Below, piece by piece: positions 17,135 to 25,421 of a stretch of DNA of 64,000 bases (the first letter of the stretch is position 1; every line of letters starts with the position of its first letter). Below the pieces are notes generated by a model. The model was given only the letters and a program-made list of their open reading frames with translations, made no database searches and was not told the DNA's origin. The stretch is taken from assembly GCA_963668445.1 (NCBI GenBank), contig OY764335.1, forward strand, positions 1,674,001 to 1,738,000, in the 5' to 3' direction. This stretch comes from Poriferisulfidus sp963668445. GTDB taxonomy: Bacteria; Pseudomonadota; Gammaproteobacteria; Poriferisulfidales; Poriferisulfidaceae. The position numbers were made by a program, and so were the translations under genes.

Positions 17135-17843
17135 CGCGGCCAATATCCCTCAATGCGCGTGGAGCGTGCGCAATCACATCGCCCTCCATGAACTGGGCCG
17201 CTATCGGGCAACAGATAAGCTGCGGGAACTTTTCGGCGCACAGGGCGAAGTCCTGCTCAATCTGGATGATGCCGAGCTGGTCCGATCCGGCCTTCGCCTG
17301 CACTGGAAAAACATATTGAGCACCCTGCTTGTCCGTGCCAACATAAAGTTCATCGGTTTCTACTTGGCCCATGCCCGGAACGGACGTTCGCAAATGGCTC
17401 TGCAGCGAATAGCATGCCATTCCCGTAAAAATATCAAGTAGCCGGTTGTAACGCAATTTCGCTAAGAGCCCCTGCTCATCGCGAATCGTATGTTGCGCAA
17501 TGATTCCAGATGTGGCATCTGGAATTTTTGTCTCCGCAAGCAACGCATTCGGATTTACCCTGGACAAGGCCGATAGCGAAAACTCGTATTTCGCATGGCC
17601 TGCCGGACGAATGACCCATTCCAGCCCTTCAGGAGCAGATTGCCGAATCGAAGCCGGAAGCGGACGTCGGTAGCGGAAGGAGTAAACGATATCCCCTATG
17701 TTCTTGGGCGGTTCGATGTTTAGTCTCGCCGCCGCATCGACTAGGTCTTCGCGTTGGAAAGAAACTGTCTGTGCGTCTTTCTTGCGGTTTCGGAAGAAGA
17801 TGTCTTCGATCAGTTGCGAATACCTGTTGCGATGCTTGCTCAT
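17118..17843 (-). CDS. Putative type II restriction endonuclease
   Basis: A 241-residue soluble protein immediately downstream of a DNA methyltransferase (16-base gap, good GGAGAGG ribosome site before ATG 17843). I recognise the family as proteins annotated endonuclease, from the block starting ETDELYVGTDKQGAQYVFPV at residue 162. The spacing of acidic ETDE (162-165) and VQAK (181-184) fits a PD-(D/E)xK nuclease with Gln replacing the second acid, as some type II enzymes have. The end overlaps the permease gene start. Recognition site cannot be read from the sequence. It is most likely the partner of the methyltransferase at 17860-19359. Confidence 0.7.
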   Translation of the reverse strand: MSKHRNRYSQLIEDIFFRNRKKDAQTVSFQREDLVDAAARLNIEPPKNIGDIVYSFRYRRPLPASIRQSAPEGLEWVIRPAGHAKYEFSLSALSRVNPNALLAETKIPDATSGIIAQHTIRDEQGLLAKLRYNRLLDIFTGMACYSLQSHLRTSVPGMGQVETDELYVGTDKQGAQYVFPVQAKAGSDQLGIIQIEQDFALCAEKFPQLICCPIAAQFMEGDVIAHAPRALRDIGRDAAIH

Positions 17844-17859
17844 GACCTCTCCACGCTGT

Positions 17860-19359
17860 TCAGCCTGGCCATTGCAGCACGACCACTTCTTCGCGCATCT
17901 GCTGCCGGGTCACCGTAGCGAAACGGGTCCGGAACAGGTCGATGCCCACCACGCGGTAGCCTAGTGATTGCGCCAATTCGGCCAGCAGCTGCCCGGTGCG
18001 AATCATGACGCGGAGGTACGAGGCTTGGTCCCCGACGACATAGCCGAGATACGCACCCGGCTTCAGAAAACCGCGCAATTCCGCCAAATGGCGGGCCATG
18101 CCGCCAAAATACAGGCGGGTCACCCTTCCGTATTGCTTTTCGAAGCCGGAAGTCTTGCCCATAGCGATTCTCCGCGCCTCAATTTCCGCGGCAAGCGCCT
18201 GGATCCCGGCATGATCCGCGACCCACCGGTCATCGTCGTTGCCACGGTACGCGTTTCGGGTGTTGGAGCAAAGCAAATCCCGCTTCAAGGCCTGCAAATC
18301 CGCCTTGCTTCGGACGAACCCTAGCAACACGCTTTCGAGGCGTGTCGTTCGCGTGTAGTCCTTCTCATTCGGGTACGGCGGCGAAGTGAATACGGCACCG
18401 ATGCTTCCCGGAGCCAGCAGATCCGCCATCTGCCGAGCATCCGCATGATGGACGATGGCCGAAGCACGATCGCGACGGGGCCGCCGCAAATCCTCTGCCA
18501 TGTTGCGCACCTCGGCCAGCCAGTTCCAGACGACGGGCGCATCACTTTTTTTTGCCTGCACCACGCCGACTTCCGGCCCGAAATGCAAATTGCTATCAGC
18601 AAATACCAGCGATTTTGCGAACGCGAGTAATTCATGCTTCCGGTAGCCCGCGTCCGCATCGCTTTCGATGAGGTCATGCAGAATCAGGGCCTTGTGCAAA
18701 GGCCGCGGACTGATTGAACCTTTCAGCAGCAGGCCGGCCAGTTCCTCCGGCAGGGTTCGCAACGGCGCCCGCTTTCCTGCCGCGATGGCCATTTCGGCCT
18801 GCTCGGCGATAACTGCGGCATGATTTAGCAATCCCTCTGGATCGACATCCCAGTCCACCTTGACCGAACAGGCGAAATGGGCCATGGGATTGGCCTCGAC
18901 GCCCACACAAGGAATGCCTTGCAATTTCGCTTCAACCAGCGTGGTTCCAGTACCGCAAAACGGATCCAGCACCGTATCCTGCTCGCCCAAGCCAAAGCCC
19001 TGTAGATAATCGCGCACCAAATGGGCAGGAAACGAAAGCACGAACCGGTACCAATCATGGAAGCGATGATCCTTCGCGTCCAGCTTGTTGGCGCTACCGT
19101 TGATTTTGAATGCCGGTGCCGCAGCATCCTCGCCCGGCAAGAGGCTGGGCTGGAAGCCACTCTTCTTCGCCTGCTGCAGCAAGCCGGAAGGCCCGGGGGT
19201 CGCGTGCGTCACGATGCGCCTTCCCCCGCAGCTAACCTGCCCCAAAAAAGCGCATCCAAACATCCTGCGACTACCGGATGGCGTCGCGATACGGTCTTTA
19301 TAAGTATTGGCGCAAACGCGATGTTCATTGAATTGCCGCTCCGCTAGAAGCTGTGGCAC
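17860..19359 (-). CDS. Site-specific DNA methyltransferase (alpha-type order)
   Basis: S-adenosylmethionine-dependent DNA methyltransferase. The SAM-binding motif DPFCGTGTT is at 132-140 and precedes the catalytic motif TSPPYP at 325-330, an order found in alpha- or gamma-like amino-methyltransferases; Ser in SPPY points to N4-cytosine or N6-adenine modification. A segment HRFHDWYRFVLSFPAHLVRDYL before motif I is typical of a family often paired with the small endonuclease encoded next. The first 80 residues look non-conserved and the listed GTG start at 19359 may be too early; ATG 19263 or a later start is possible. A TATAAT at 19379-19374 lies just upstream on this strand. Confidence 0.82.
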   Translation of the reverse strand: MPQLLAERQFNEHRVCANTYKDRIATPSGSRRMFGCAFLGQVSCGGRRIVTHATPGPSGLLQQAKKSGFQPSLLPGEDAAAPAFKINGSANKLDAKDHRFHDWYRFVLSFPAHLVRDYLQGFGLGEQDTVLDPFCGTGTTLVEAKLQGIPCVGVEANPMAHFACSVKVDWDVDPEGLLNHAAVIAEQAEMAIAAGKRAPLRTLPEELAGLLLKGSISPRPLHKALILHDLIESDADAGYRKHELLAFAKSLVFADSNLHFGPEVGVVQAKKSDAPVVWNWLAEVRNMAEDLRRPRRDRASAIVHHADARQMADLLAPGSIGAVFTSPPYPNEKDYTRTTRLESVLLGFVRSKADLQALKRDLLCSNTRNAYRGNDDDRWVADHAGIQALAAEIEARRIAMGKTSGFEKQYGRVTRLYFGGMARHLAELRGFLKPGAYLGYVVGDQASYLRVMIRTGQLLAELAQSLGYRVVGIDLFRTRFATVTRQQMREEVVVLQWPG

Positions 19360-19373
19360 AAGCCCGTAGAATG

Positions 19374-19379
19374 ATTATA
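19374..19379 (-). promoter_or_regulatory. Candidate -10 box for the methyltransferase-endonuclease pair
   Basis: The minus strand reads TATAAT here, 15 bases before the first possible GTG start of the methyltransferase. No convincing -35 is seen at the right spacing. If it is used, transcription would begin near 19367, which argues for a start codon downstream of 19359. Confidence 0.35.
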
Positions 19380-19489
19380 GGGGAGATGCCGAATGAAATC
19401 CCATGGCACGCGAGAAGGCTCTGACAAGCGCATCCGAAAGCAGCTGCGGCCTTTCAATAAGCCCTGCGGCCGGCACAACCGGCGAGCGG

Positions 19490-20035
19490 CTACGGGGCGA
19501 TGCCGAGCAGAACCAAGGGAACCGCCGGGCTGCTGCGCCCTTGGCGAATAAGGTTGAGAAGGTCGCGCTCATAGTACGGCACGCCGGAAGACATGTTCTT
19601 CTCTAGTTCCTTCATGGGCAATATCTCTATGCCCACATCAATCACGCCCGAAATGAAAAAGGCCATGTGCTTGACGAAATCCGTCTGGTTGTACGAAGAA
19701 ATCGCCTCCAGCCCCTCAGCTTCGATGGCCTCCTTCTGCTGCTCCCCCGGCAGACTCACGACTTCCCGCAATATGTCCGCATCCGAAGCGACCCAGAACG
19801 ACTGCCTCATCTGCTTCCAGCCGGATTTCTTGAATTCCTCCCCAATCGCTTTGTTCAGGTCGACCGGCGAGTACAGAATCTTGCCGGACCGAGTGACTTC
19901 CTGCGAAACCTTGGTGCGGCATGCTTCGGCATCCACGGCGCGAACGGCCCGTTTGATCTCCTGCCAAAGCGACTTGCGGTGCACCAGAAGGAATTCTTTG
20001 CCGTTCAGATGCGAGTACTCCTCCACGATGCGCAT
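19490..20035 (-). pseudogene. BglII/BstYI-family endonuclease with catalytic core deleted
   Basis: The 181-residue frame starts MRIVEEYSHLNGKEFLLVHR and ends PAVPLVLLGIAP, matching the BstYI end to end as I recall it (203 residues, site RGATCY). Around residue 120 the chain reads SYNQTDFVKHMAFF. In the family about 22 residues lie between FVK and a second FVK-H, and they carry the EVQ catalytic motif; here they are absent, and 203 minus 22 equals the observed 181. The frame is otherwise intact, so cleavage activity is probably lost while the fold may remain. The start ATG overlaps the methyltransferase stop by one base (TGATG). Confidence 0.75.
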
Positions 20036-20964
20036 CAATGGCCCCCGTTGGGCTGCGCCGGATCGTAGACGAGCTTGCCCATGGGGCGCGTTTTGAGCGT
20101 TCCGTCGCGCAAAGCCTTGACCCGCTGCCGGGCAATACCGACGTATTCCTCGACGATGTCGCAACCGTATCCTTGGCGCCGGTGCATCAGTGCCGCAATC
20201 ACGGACGAACCCACTCCCATGTACGGATCGAAAACGGCATCGCCCGGATCGGTCATAGAAAGAACCAGACGTTCCACCAGTTCCACTGGAAACTGGCACG
20301 GGTGCGCGGTCTTTTCGACATGGTTGCTTTTGACGTTGGGAAAGAGCCAGACATCGCTCGGGTTCTTGCCTTTGGGGTTGCCCGACAGCCGGCCTCTGTT
20401 CGGCCCCTTGAAATGCTTCTTGCCCGGATACTTTGCCGGCACCCGGACCGGATCCAGATTGAAGGTGTAATCGTCGCTCTTAGTGAACCAGTTGATCGTC
20501 TCGTAGCGCCCCGAAAAGCGCTTGGAGCAATGCAGGCCATGCCCGAAATGCCAGATGATCCGGTTCCGAAGCTTCAGCCCATGCTCCTTGAACAGGGGAT
20601 ACAGCACGGCATCAAGCGGGAAGATTTCCCCCTTGTGCACATGATTGCCGACCTGCCAGCACAGCGAGCCGTTCGGATGCAGCAGCCTGACGCACTCGCC
20701 GATGACGCGCTTTTGGCTTTCGACGTACGCCTCGAGCGGCTGCTGCTTTTCGTAGGACTTCCCTATGTTGTAGGGCGGCGACGTGACGATCAGCTTCATC
20801 GAGCCGTCCGGCAAATCGCGCATGAACGCCATATTGTCTTGGCATTTGAGAATGGCATCTGGAATGCGGCGCGGCGTATCCTCCGAGGAAGCTTGGCGCG
20901 TCTTTCGGGAGGGCATGCGCGAAATTCCATCGGCGGCAGCGGGAACCAAGCTGGATTGCGGCAT
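20035..20964 (-). CDS. DNA methyltransferase of a BglII/BstYI-type system (beta group)
   Basis: Amino-methyltransferase in which the catalytic motif TSPPYN (61-66) comes before the SAM motif DPYMGVGSS (246-254), the beta-group order. SPPY is the form usual in N4-cytosine enzymes. The 309 residues include WQVGNH, RNRIIWHFGHGLHC and the segment HVEKTAHPCQFPVELVERLVL typical of the group, so the enzyme looks complete. An AGGAGG lies 9 bases before ATG 20964. The co-encoded endonuclease belongs to the BglII/BstYI family, so the target is probably RGATCY or AGATCT; that is inference. With the endonuclease broken it would act as a solitary methylase. Confidence 0.88.
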   Translation of the reverse strand: MPQSSLVPAAADGISRMPSRKTRQASSEDTPRRIPDAILKCQDNMAFMRDLPDGSMKLIVTSPPYNIGKSYEKQQPLEAYVESQKRVIGECVRLLHPNGSLCWQVGNHVHKGEIFPLDAVLYPLFKEHGLKLRNRIIWHFGHGLHCSKRFSGRYETINWFTKSDDYTFNLDPVRVPAKYPGKKHFKGPNRGRLSGNPKGKNPSDVWLFPNVKSNHVEKTAHPCQFPVELVERLVLSMTDPGDAVFDPYMGVGSSVIAALMHRRQGYGCDIVEEYVGIARQRVKALRDGTLKTRPMGKLVYDPAQPNGGH

Positions 20965-21229
20965 CGATGCAAACCTCCTGCTTCAGCACCCCATGCGGAT
21001 GCGTTGAAGGCATTTGCCGCTATTTTAGCGCATATTATATAACTCTATATATTACATATATTTATGCAATTAATGCGTATGGCCGCACGAAACCGCCGGC
21101 TCGCCGAAGCATCCTTGCGGCAAACCATGCCGAATGCGAAGGCATCCAGAGCGGCAACAGCGAACGCCCTGCCTGCCATGGCATGCCTCTGCGCCCTATA
21201 AAATATCCGTGCCCGCCTGCCCCGCCGCC
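20965..21229. promoter_or_regulatory. Divergent promoter region with AT-rich patch, methylase / map
   Basis: This 265-base gap separates the divergent methyltransferase and map genes. Bases 21018-21072 are strikingly AT-rich for this genome. On the minus strand a TATAAT lies at 21039-21034, about 70 bases before the methylase start, with TTGCAT farther upstream at a poor spacing. On the plus strand TATAAA at 21198-21203 lies 27 bases before the map ATG and is a fair -10. No operator repeat was recognised. Confidence 0.45.
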
Positions 21230-22000
21230 ATGCCCGCCACTATCAAGACTCCGGAAGAGATCGAAAAGATGCGCGTCGCTGGCCGGCTGGCCGCGGAAGT
21301 GCTGGAGATGATTGCCGAACATGTCCGCCCCGGCGTCAGCACCGACCATCTGAACGACATCTGCCATCGCCACATCATCGAGCGGCAGGACGCCGTCCCG
21401 GCGCCGCTCAACTACATGGGCTTCCCGAAATCCATTTGCACCAGCCTCAACCATCAGGTCTGCCACGGCATCCCGTCCGCCCGCAAGCTGCGGCGCGGAG
21501 ACATCCTCAACATCGACGTGACGGTCATCAAGGACGGCTACCACGGCGACACCAGCCGCATGTTCTTCGTCGGCAAGCCGTCGGTGCAGGCGCGGCGCCT
21601 AGTGGAGCTAACCTACGAAGCGCTGCAGCGCGCCATCCGCACGGTGCGCCCCGGCGTGCGGCTCGGCGACCTCGGGCATGCCATCCAGAACTTTGCGGAA
21701 GCGGAACGCCTGTCCGTCGTTCGCGAATACTGCGGCCACGGCATCGGGCGCGAATTCCATGAAGACCCGCAAGTCCTGCATTACGGCCGTCCCGGCACCG
21801 GCATGGCGCTTCGCCCTGGCATGACCTTCACGATCGAGCCGATGCTCAACGCCGGCAAGCGGCATGTGCGGCTGCTTCCGGACCGCTGGACCGTCGTGAC
21901 GTGCGACCGCAGCTTGTCGGCCCAGTGGGAGCACACCCTGCTGGTGACTCAGGACGGCGTCGACGTGCTGACGGCGCGCTCGGATGAGCGCTTCCCATGA
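21230..22000 (+). CDS. map: Methionine aminopeptidase, type I
   Basis: Cytoplasmic dinuclear metalloenzyme that removes N-terminal methionine. The 256 residues contain all five metal ligands: the two Asp in NIDVTVIKDGYHGDTSRMF, His in GHGIGREFHEDP, Glu in FTIEPM and Glu in QWEHTLLV. The start MPATIKTPEEIEKMR matches the E. coli form. The frame is open upstream but the ATG at 21230 is the only one that fits. It overlaps glnD by four bases. In many gammaproteobacteria map is divergent from rpsB; here 8 kb of other genes lies between. Confidence 0.97.
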   Translation: MPATIKTPEEIEKMRVAGRLAAEVLEMIAEHVRPGVSTDHLNDICHRHIIERQDAVPAPLNYMGFPKSICTSLNHQVCHGIPSARKLRRGDILNIDVTVIKDGYHGDTSRMFFVGKPSVQARRLVELTYEALQRAIRTVRPGVRLGDLGHAIQNFAEAERLSVVREYCGHGIGREFHEDPQVLHYGRPGTGMALRPGMTFTIEPMLNAGKRHVRLLPDRWTVVTCDRSLSAQWEHTLLVTQDGVDVLTARSDERFP

Positions 22001-24678
22001 CGCCCTTGGCGCGCGAATTTCTGGATGCGCATCCGCCGCCCCAAGGCGCCGCCGCGGGCGAGTGGAAGCACTGGACCGATGCGGGACGCGCATTCTTGGC
22101 AGCGCGATTTCCCGAACAGGATGTCGGCACGCTGATCCGCGCACGCTCCGAGCTGGCGGACCGCATGCTGCAAGACCTGTGGACGCATTGCCGCTTGGAC
22201 GGGGTTCCAGAGCTGGCCCTGCTGGCGGTCGGCGGCTACGGCCGCGCCGAGTTGCACCCGCATTCCGACATCGACGTGCTGGCGCTGCGGCGCGGGCGCG
22301 CCGACCCGGAAGCTCTCCGACCCTTGTTCCAGACGCTGTGGGACGGCGGCCTGAAACTGGCGCAAAGCGTGCGCACGGTCGCCCAATGCCGGCAGGACGC
22401 CCGCCGCGACATCACCCTGATGACCAGCTGGATGGAAATGCGCCCCTTGTGCGGCGAGCCCGAACTGGCGCGCGAACTGGAGGATGCGCTGATGTCGAGG
22501 CCGGGGCTTTTCCGAACTTCCCTGTGGAGCCCCGAGAAGTTCTTCCAGGGCAAGGTCGACGAGCAGCAGGCGCGCCATCGCAAGTTCGGCGGCGATGCCT
22601 ACCGGCTGGAGCCGAACATCAAGGAAGGGCCCGGCGGCCTGCGCGACATCCAGACCATCCATTGGATTCTGAAACGCCGCCAGGACGTGCGCAATCTCGC
22701 GGATTTCTGCGACCCGCAGGAACTGGAGCTGCTGCGCGAGGGGCAGGAGTTCCTCTGGCGCGTGCGCTTCGCGCTGCACCATCTCAGCGGCCAGCCCGAA
22801 GAGCGCCTGCTGTTCGACTACCAGCATGAGACCGCCCGGCTGCTCGGCTATTCGGGCAATGCCGTCAACGACGTCATCGAGGCGTTCATGCAGGACTACT
22901 ACCGCATGGCGGGCGCCATCGACCGGCTGGCGGATGTGCTGCAGCAACAGTATCGGGAACTCCTGCAGCCGGCCCGCCGCCGTCCGCCCAAGCCCCTGAA
23001 TGCCTACTTCCAAATCGCGGACGGCTACCTCGAGACGGTCGACGACCAGGTCTTCGCCCGGCATCCGCAAGGGCTGCTGGAACTGTTCCTGCTGCTCCAG
23101 CAGAATCCGGAGATCGAGGGCGTCCGCGCCCGCACCATCCGGGCCGTGCGTGCGCATTTGCACCGCATCGACGACGGCTTCCGTGCGCAACTGGCACCGC
23201 GGACTCTGTTCATGGAGATCTTGCGCCAGCCCCTCCATGTCGCCCGCGAACTGCGGCGCATGCATCGCTACGGCGTGCTGCCGGCCTATTGGCCGGCGTT
23301 CGCGGCCGTGGTCGGCAAGATGCAGTACGACCTGTTCCATGTGCACCCGGTCGACGAGCACACCCTGCAGGTGCTGACCGAACTGCGCCACATCACGAAG
23401 CCGAAACAGCCCAGCGAGAACCCGCTGTTCCACGAACTGTTCCTGCAGTTCCCGAAGCCTGAACTGCTGTACTTGGGCGCCCTGTTCCACGACATCGGCA
23501 AGGGGCGCGGCGGCGATCATTCCATTCTGGGCGCGGCCGATGCGCATGCCTTCTGCCTGGCCCATCACCTGAGCGCGTACGACGCCGGGATCGTGCGCTG
23601 GCTGGTGGAACACCATCTGCTGATGTCCATGACCGCGCAGAAGCGCGACATCGGCGACCCCGACGTGGTGCGCGACTTCGCCGCCGTGGTCGGCAACGGC
23701 GTGCGCCTGCGCGGGCTGTACTTGCTGACCGTCGCCGACCTGCGCGGCACCAATCCGGCGCTTTGGACGCCTTGGCGCGAAGCCCTGCTACACCAGTTGT
23801 ACGTCGCCGCCGACCGGCAGCTGCAGCGCGGCCTGGACCGGCCCGCCGATGCGGCCCGGCAGGTCCGGGATTTGCGCGCCTCGGCGCTGGCGCAATTCGA
23901 GCCGCACGAGGCTGCCGCCTGCGAGCGGTTCTGGGATTCCATGCCGGACGGCGACCTGCTGCACTATACGGACGACGAACTGGCATGGCAGACCGCAGCC
24001 GTCATCCGCGGCGCGGACGCGCCGGCGCAGGCGTTCGTGCGCCACAAGGGGGCGCACCACTGCACGGAAGTGCTGATCATCCAGGATAGCCGCGCCCGGC
24101 TGTTCGTGCCGGTCACGGCCGCGCTGGCCCGCTTGGGCGCCGACGTCCTGTATGCCCGGGTCGTAGAAACCCGGGAGCAGCGCATCCTGCTGACCTTTCT
24201 GATCACGGACGCCGGCGGTCAGCCGATCAGCGAAGGCTTCGCGCTCGAAGAGATTGAAGCCGCATTGCAGGCGGTGTTGGAGAATCCCGCCGCCTTCGAC
24301 CGGCCCGTGCTGCAGCGGCCGAAGCGCCATGCGCGGCATTTCGACATTCCGACCCGCATCGAATTCGTGCAGCGCAACGATCCGCCCGAGACGCAGCTCC
24401 AGCTCACTGCCGCCAGCTACCCGGGGCTCTTGTGGACGGTCAGCCGCGCCTTGGACGAAGCCCGCGTCCAGATCCATCAGGCGCGCATCATGACGCTGGG
24501 CGCGCAGGCCCAAGACGTCTTCACCATTACCGATGCGGCTTCGCGGCCGATTTCGGACCCCGGCGAGCAGGCGCGAATCGCCGGCGTGCTGCACGAACAC
24601 ATCGAAAGGCAGCAGGCATCCGGCCGGCCGCCGCCGGCCGCGGTGTCAGAATCCTGTAACATGGAAGCCCCAGACTAA
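21997..24678 (+). CDS. glnD: Bifunctional PII uridylyltransferase GlnD
   Basis: Nitrogen sensor that uridylylates and deuridylylates PII proteins in response to glutamine. The 893 residues show the nucleotidyltransferase motif GGYGRAELHPHSDIDVL at about 79-95, the HD hydrolase motif LFHDIGKGRGGDHS near 494-507, and two C-terminal ACT domains (around LIIQDSRARLFVPVTAAL and LTAASYPGLLWTVSRAL). All domains look complete. ATG overlaps the map stop as ATGA, and its own stop overlaps the phoB start. The order map-glnD is conserved; the link to phoBR is less usual. Confidence 0.96.
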   Translation: MTPLAREFLDAHPPPQGAAAGEWKHWTDAGRAFLAARFPEQDVGTLIRARSELADRMLQDLWTHCRLDGVPELALLAVGGYGRAELHPHSDIDVLALRRGRADPEALRPLFQTLWDGGLKLAQSVRTVAQCRQDARRDITLMTSWMEMRPLCGEPELARELEDALMSRPGLFRTSLWSPEKFFQGKVDEQQARHRKFGGDAYRLEPNIKEGPGGLRDIQTIHWILKRRQDVRNLADFCDPQELELLREGQEFLWRVRFALHHLSGQPEERLLFDYQHETARLLGYSGNAVNDVIEAFMQDYYRMAGAIDRLADVLQQQYRELLQPARRRPPKPLNAYFQIADGYLETVDDQVFARHPQGLLELFLLLQQNPEIEGVRARTIRAVRAHLHRIDDGFRAQLAPRTLFMEILRQPLHVARELRRMHRYGVLPAYWPAFAAVVGKMQYDLFHVHPVDEHTLQVLTELRHITKPKQPSENPLFHELFLQFPKPELLYLGALFHDIGKGRGGDHSILGAADAHAFCLAHHLSAYDAGIVRWLVEHHLLMSMTAQKRDIGDPDVVRDFAAVVGNGVRLRGLYLLTVADLRGTNPALWTPWREALLHQLYVAADRQLQRGLDRPADAARQVRDLRASALAQFEPHEAAACERFWDSMPDGDLLHYTDDELAWQTAAVIRGADAPAQAFVRHKGAHHCTEVLIIQDSRARLFVPVTAALARLGADVLYARVVETREQRILLTFLITDAGGQPISEGFALEEIEAALQAVLENPAAFDRPVLQRPKRHARHFDIPTRIEFVQRNDPPETQLQLTAASYPGLLWTVSRALDEARVQIHQARIMTLGAQAQDVFTITDAASRPISDPGEQARIAGVLHEHIERQQASGRPPPAAVSESCNMEAPD

Positions 24679-25421
24679 TGGCCATGCCCGCTGCCAAAAT
24701 CCTCATGATTGAGGACGAGCCGGCCATCCGCGAGATGGTGGGCTGTGCCTTGCGCCAAGCCGATTTCGACCTGCTGGAAGCGGAGGATGCGCAGCAGGCC
24801 TACCGGCTCATTGCCGACCGCAATCCGGATCTGCTGCTGCTGGATTGGATGCTGCCGGGCCAAAGCGGCCTCGAAATCGCCCGCCGGCTACGCCGGGAGC
24901 AGGCCACGTCCGAGCTGCCGATCATCATGCTGACTGCCCGCGGCGAGGAGAACGACCGTGTGCGCGGCTTGGAATGCGGCGCGGACGACTACATCGCCAA
25001 GCCGTTCTCCCCGCGTGAACTCATCGCCCGCATCCACGCCCTGCTGCGCCGTTCGTCTCCGCATGTCGCCAATTCCGAACTGTGCCACGGCGCCGTGCGG
25101 CTGGACGCGCTGCGCCACGAGGTCTGGGTCGGCAAGAAGCAGATCGACATCGGTCCGACCGAGTTCCGCCTGCTGCGCTTCCTGATGGCGCATCCCAACC
25201 GGGTGTACAGCCGCACGCAGTTGCTGGATCAGGTCTGGACCCAGAACAGCTACATCGAGGAGCGCACGATCGATGTGCACGTCCTGCGCCTGCGCAAGGC
25301 GCTCGGCTCGAAAGCGGCCGACCACGTCCGCACCATCCGCGGCGCAGGCTACCAATTCCGCGCCGAGCCGGCGGCGAACCGCAAAAAAGCCAAGAAGGAC
25401 AAGAAGGGCAAGTCGGCTTGA
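24678..25421 (+). CDS. phoB: Phosphate response regulator PhoB
   Basis: DNA-binding response regulator that activates phosphate-starvation genes through Pho boxes. The receiver domain (about 8-125) has the acidic pair EDE at 12-14, phospho-acceptor Asp56 in LLLLDWMLPG and the conserved Lys in AKPFSPREL. An OmpR-type winged helix follows, ending with ERTIDVHVLRLRKAL and TIRGAGYQF. The tail RKKAKKDKKGKSA is an unusually lysine-rich addition of about 15 residues. The ATG overlaps the glnD stop (TAATG). Two likely targets, pstS and pstC, carry Pho boxes in this window. Confidence 0.94.
   Translation: MAMPAAKILMIEDEPAIREMVGCALRQADFDLLEAEDAQQAYRLIADRNPDLLLLDWMLPGQSGLEIARRLRREQATSELPIIMLTARGEENDRVRGLECGADDYIAKPFSPRELIARIHALLRRSSPHVANSELCHGAVRLDALRHEVWVGKKQIDIGPTEFRLLRFLMAHPNRVYSRTQLLDQVWTQNSYIEERTIDVHVLRLRKALGSKAADHVRTIRGAGYQFRAEPAANRKKAKKDKKGKSA

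Noticed and set aside
21949..23616. A 555-codon open frame on the minus strand opposite glnD
   Set aside because: Antisense shadow of the well-conserved GlnD domains; no recognisable protein features.
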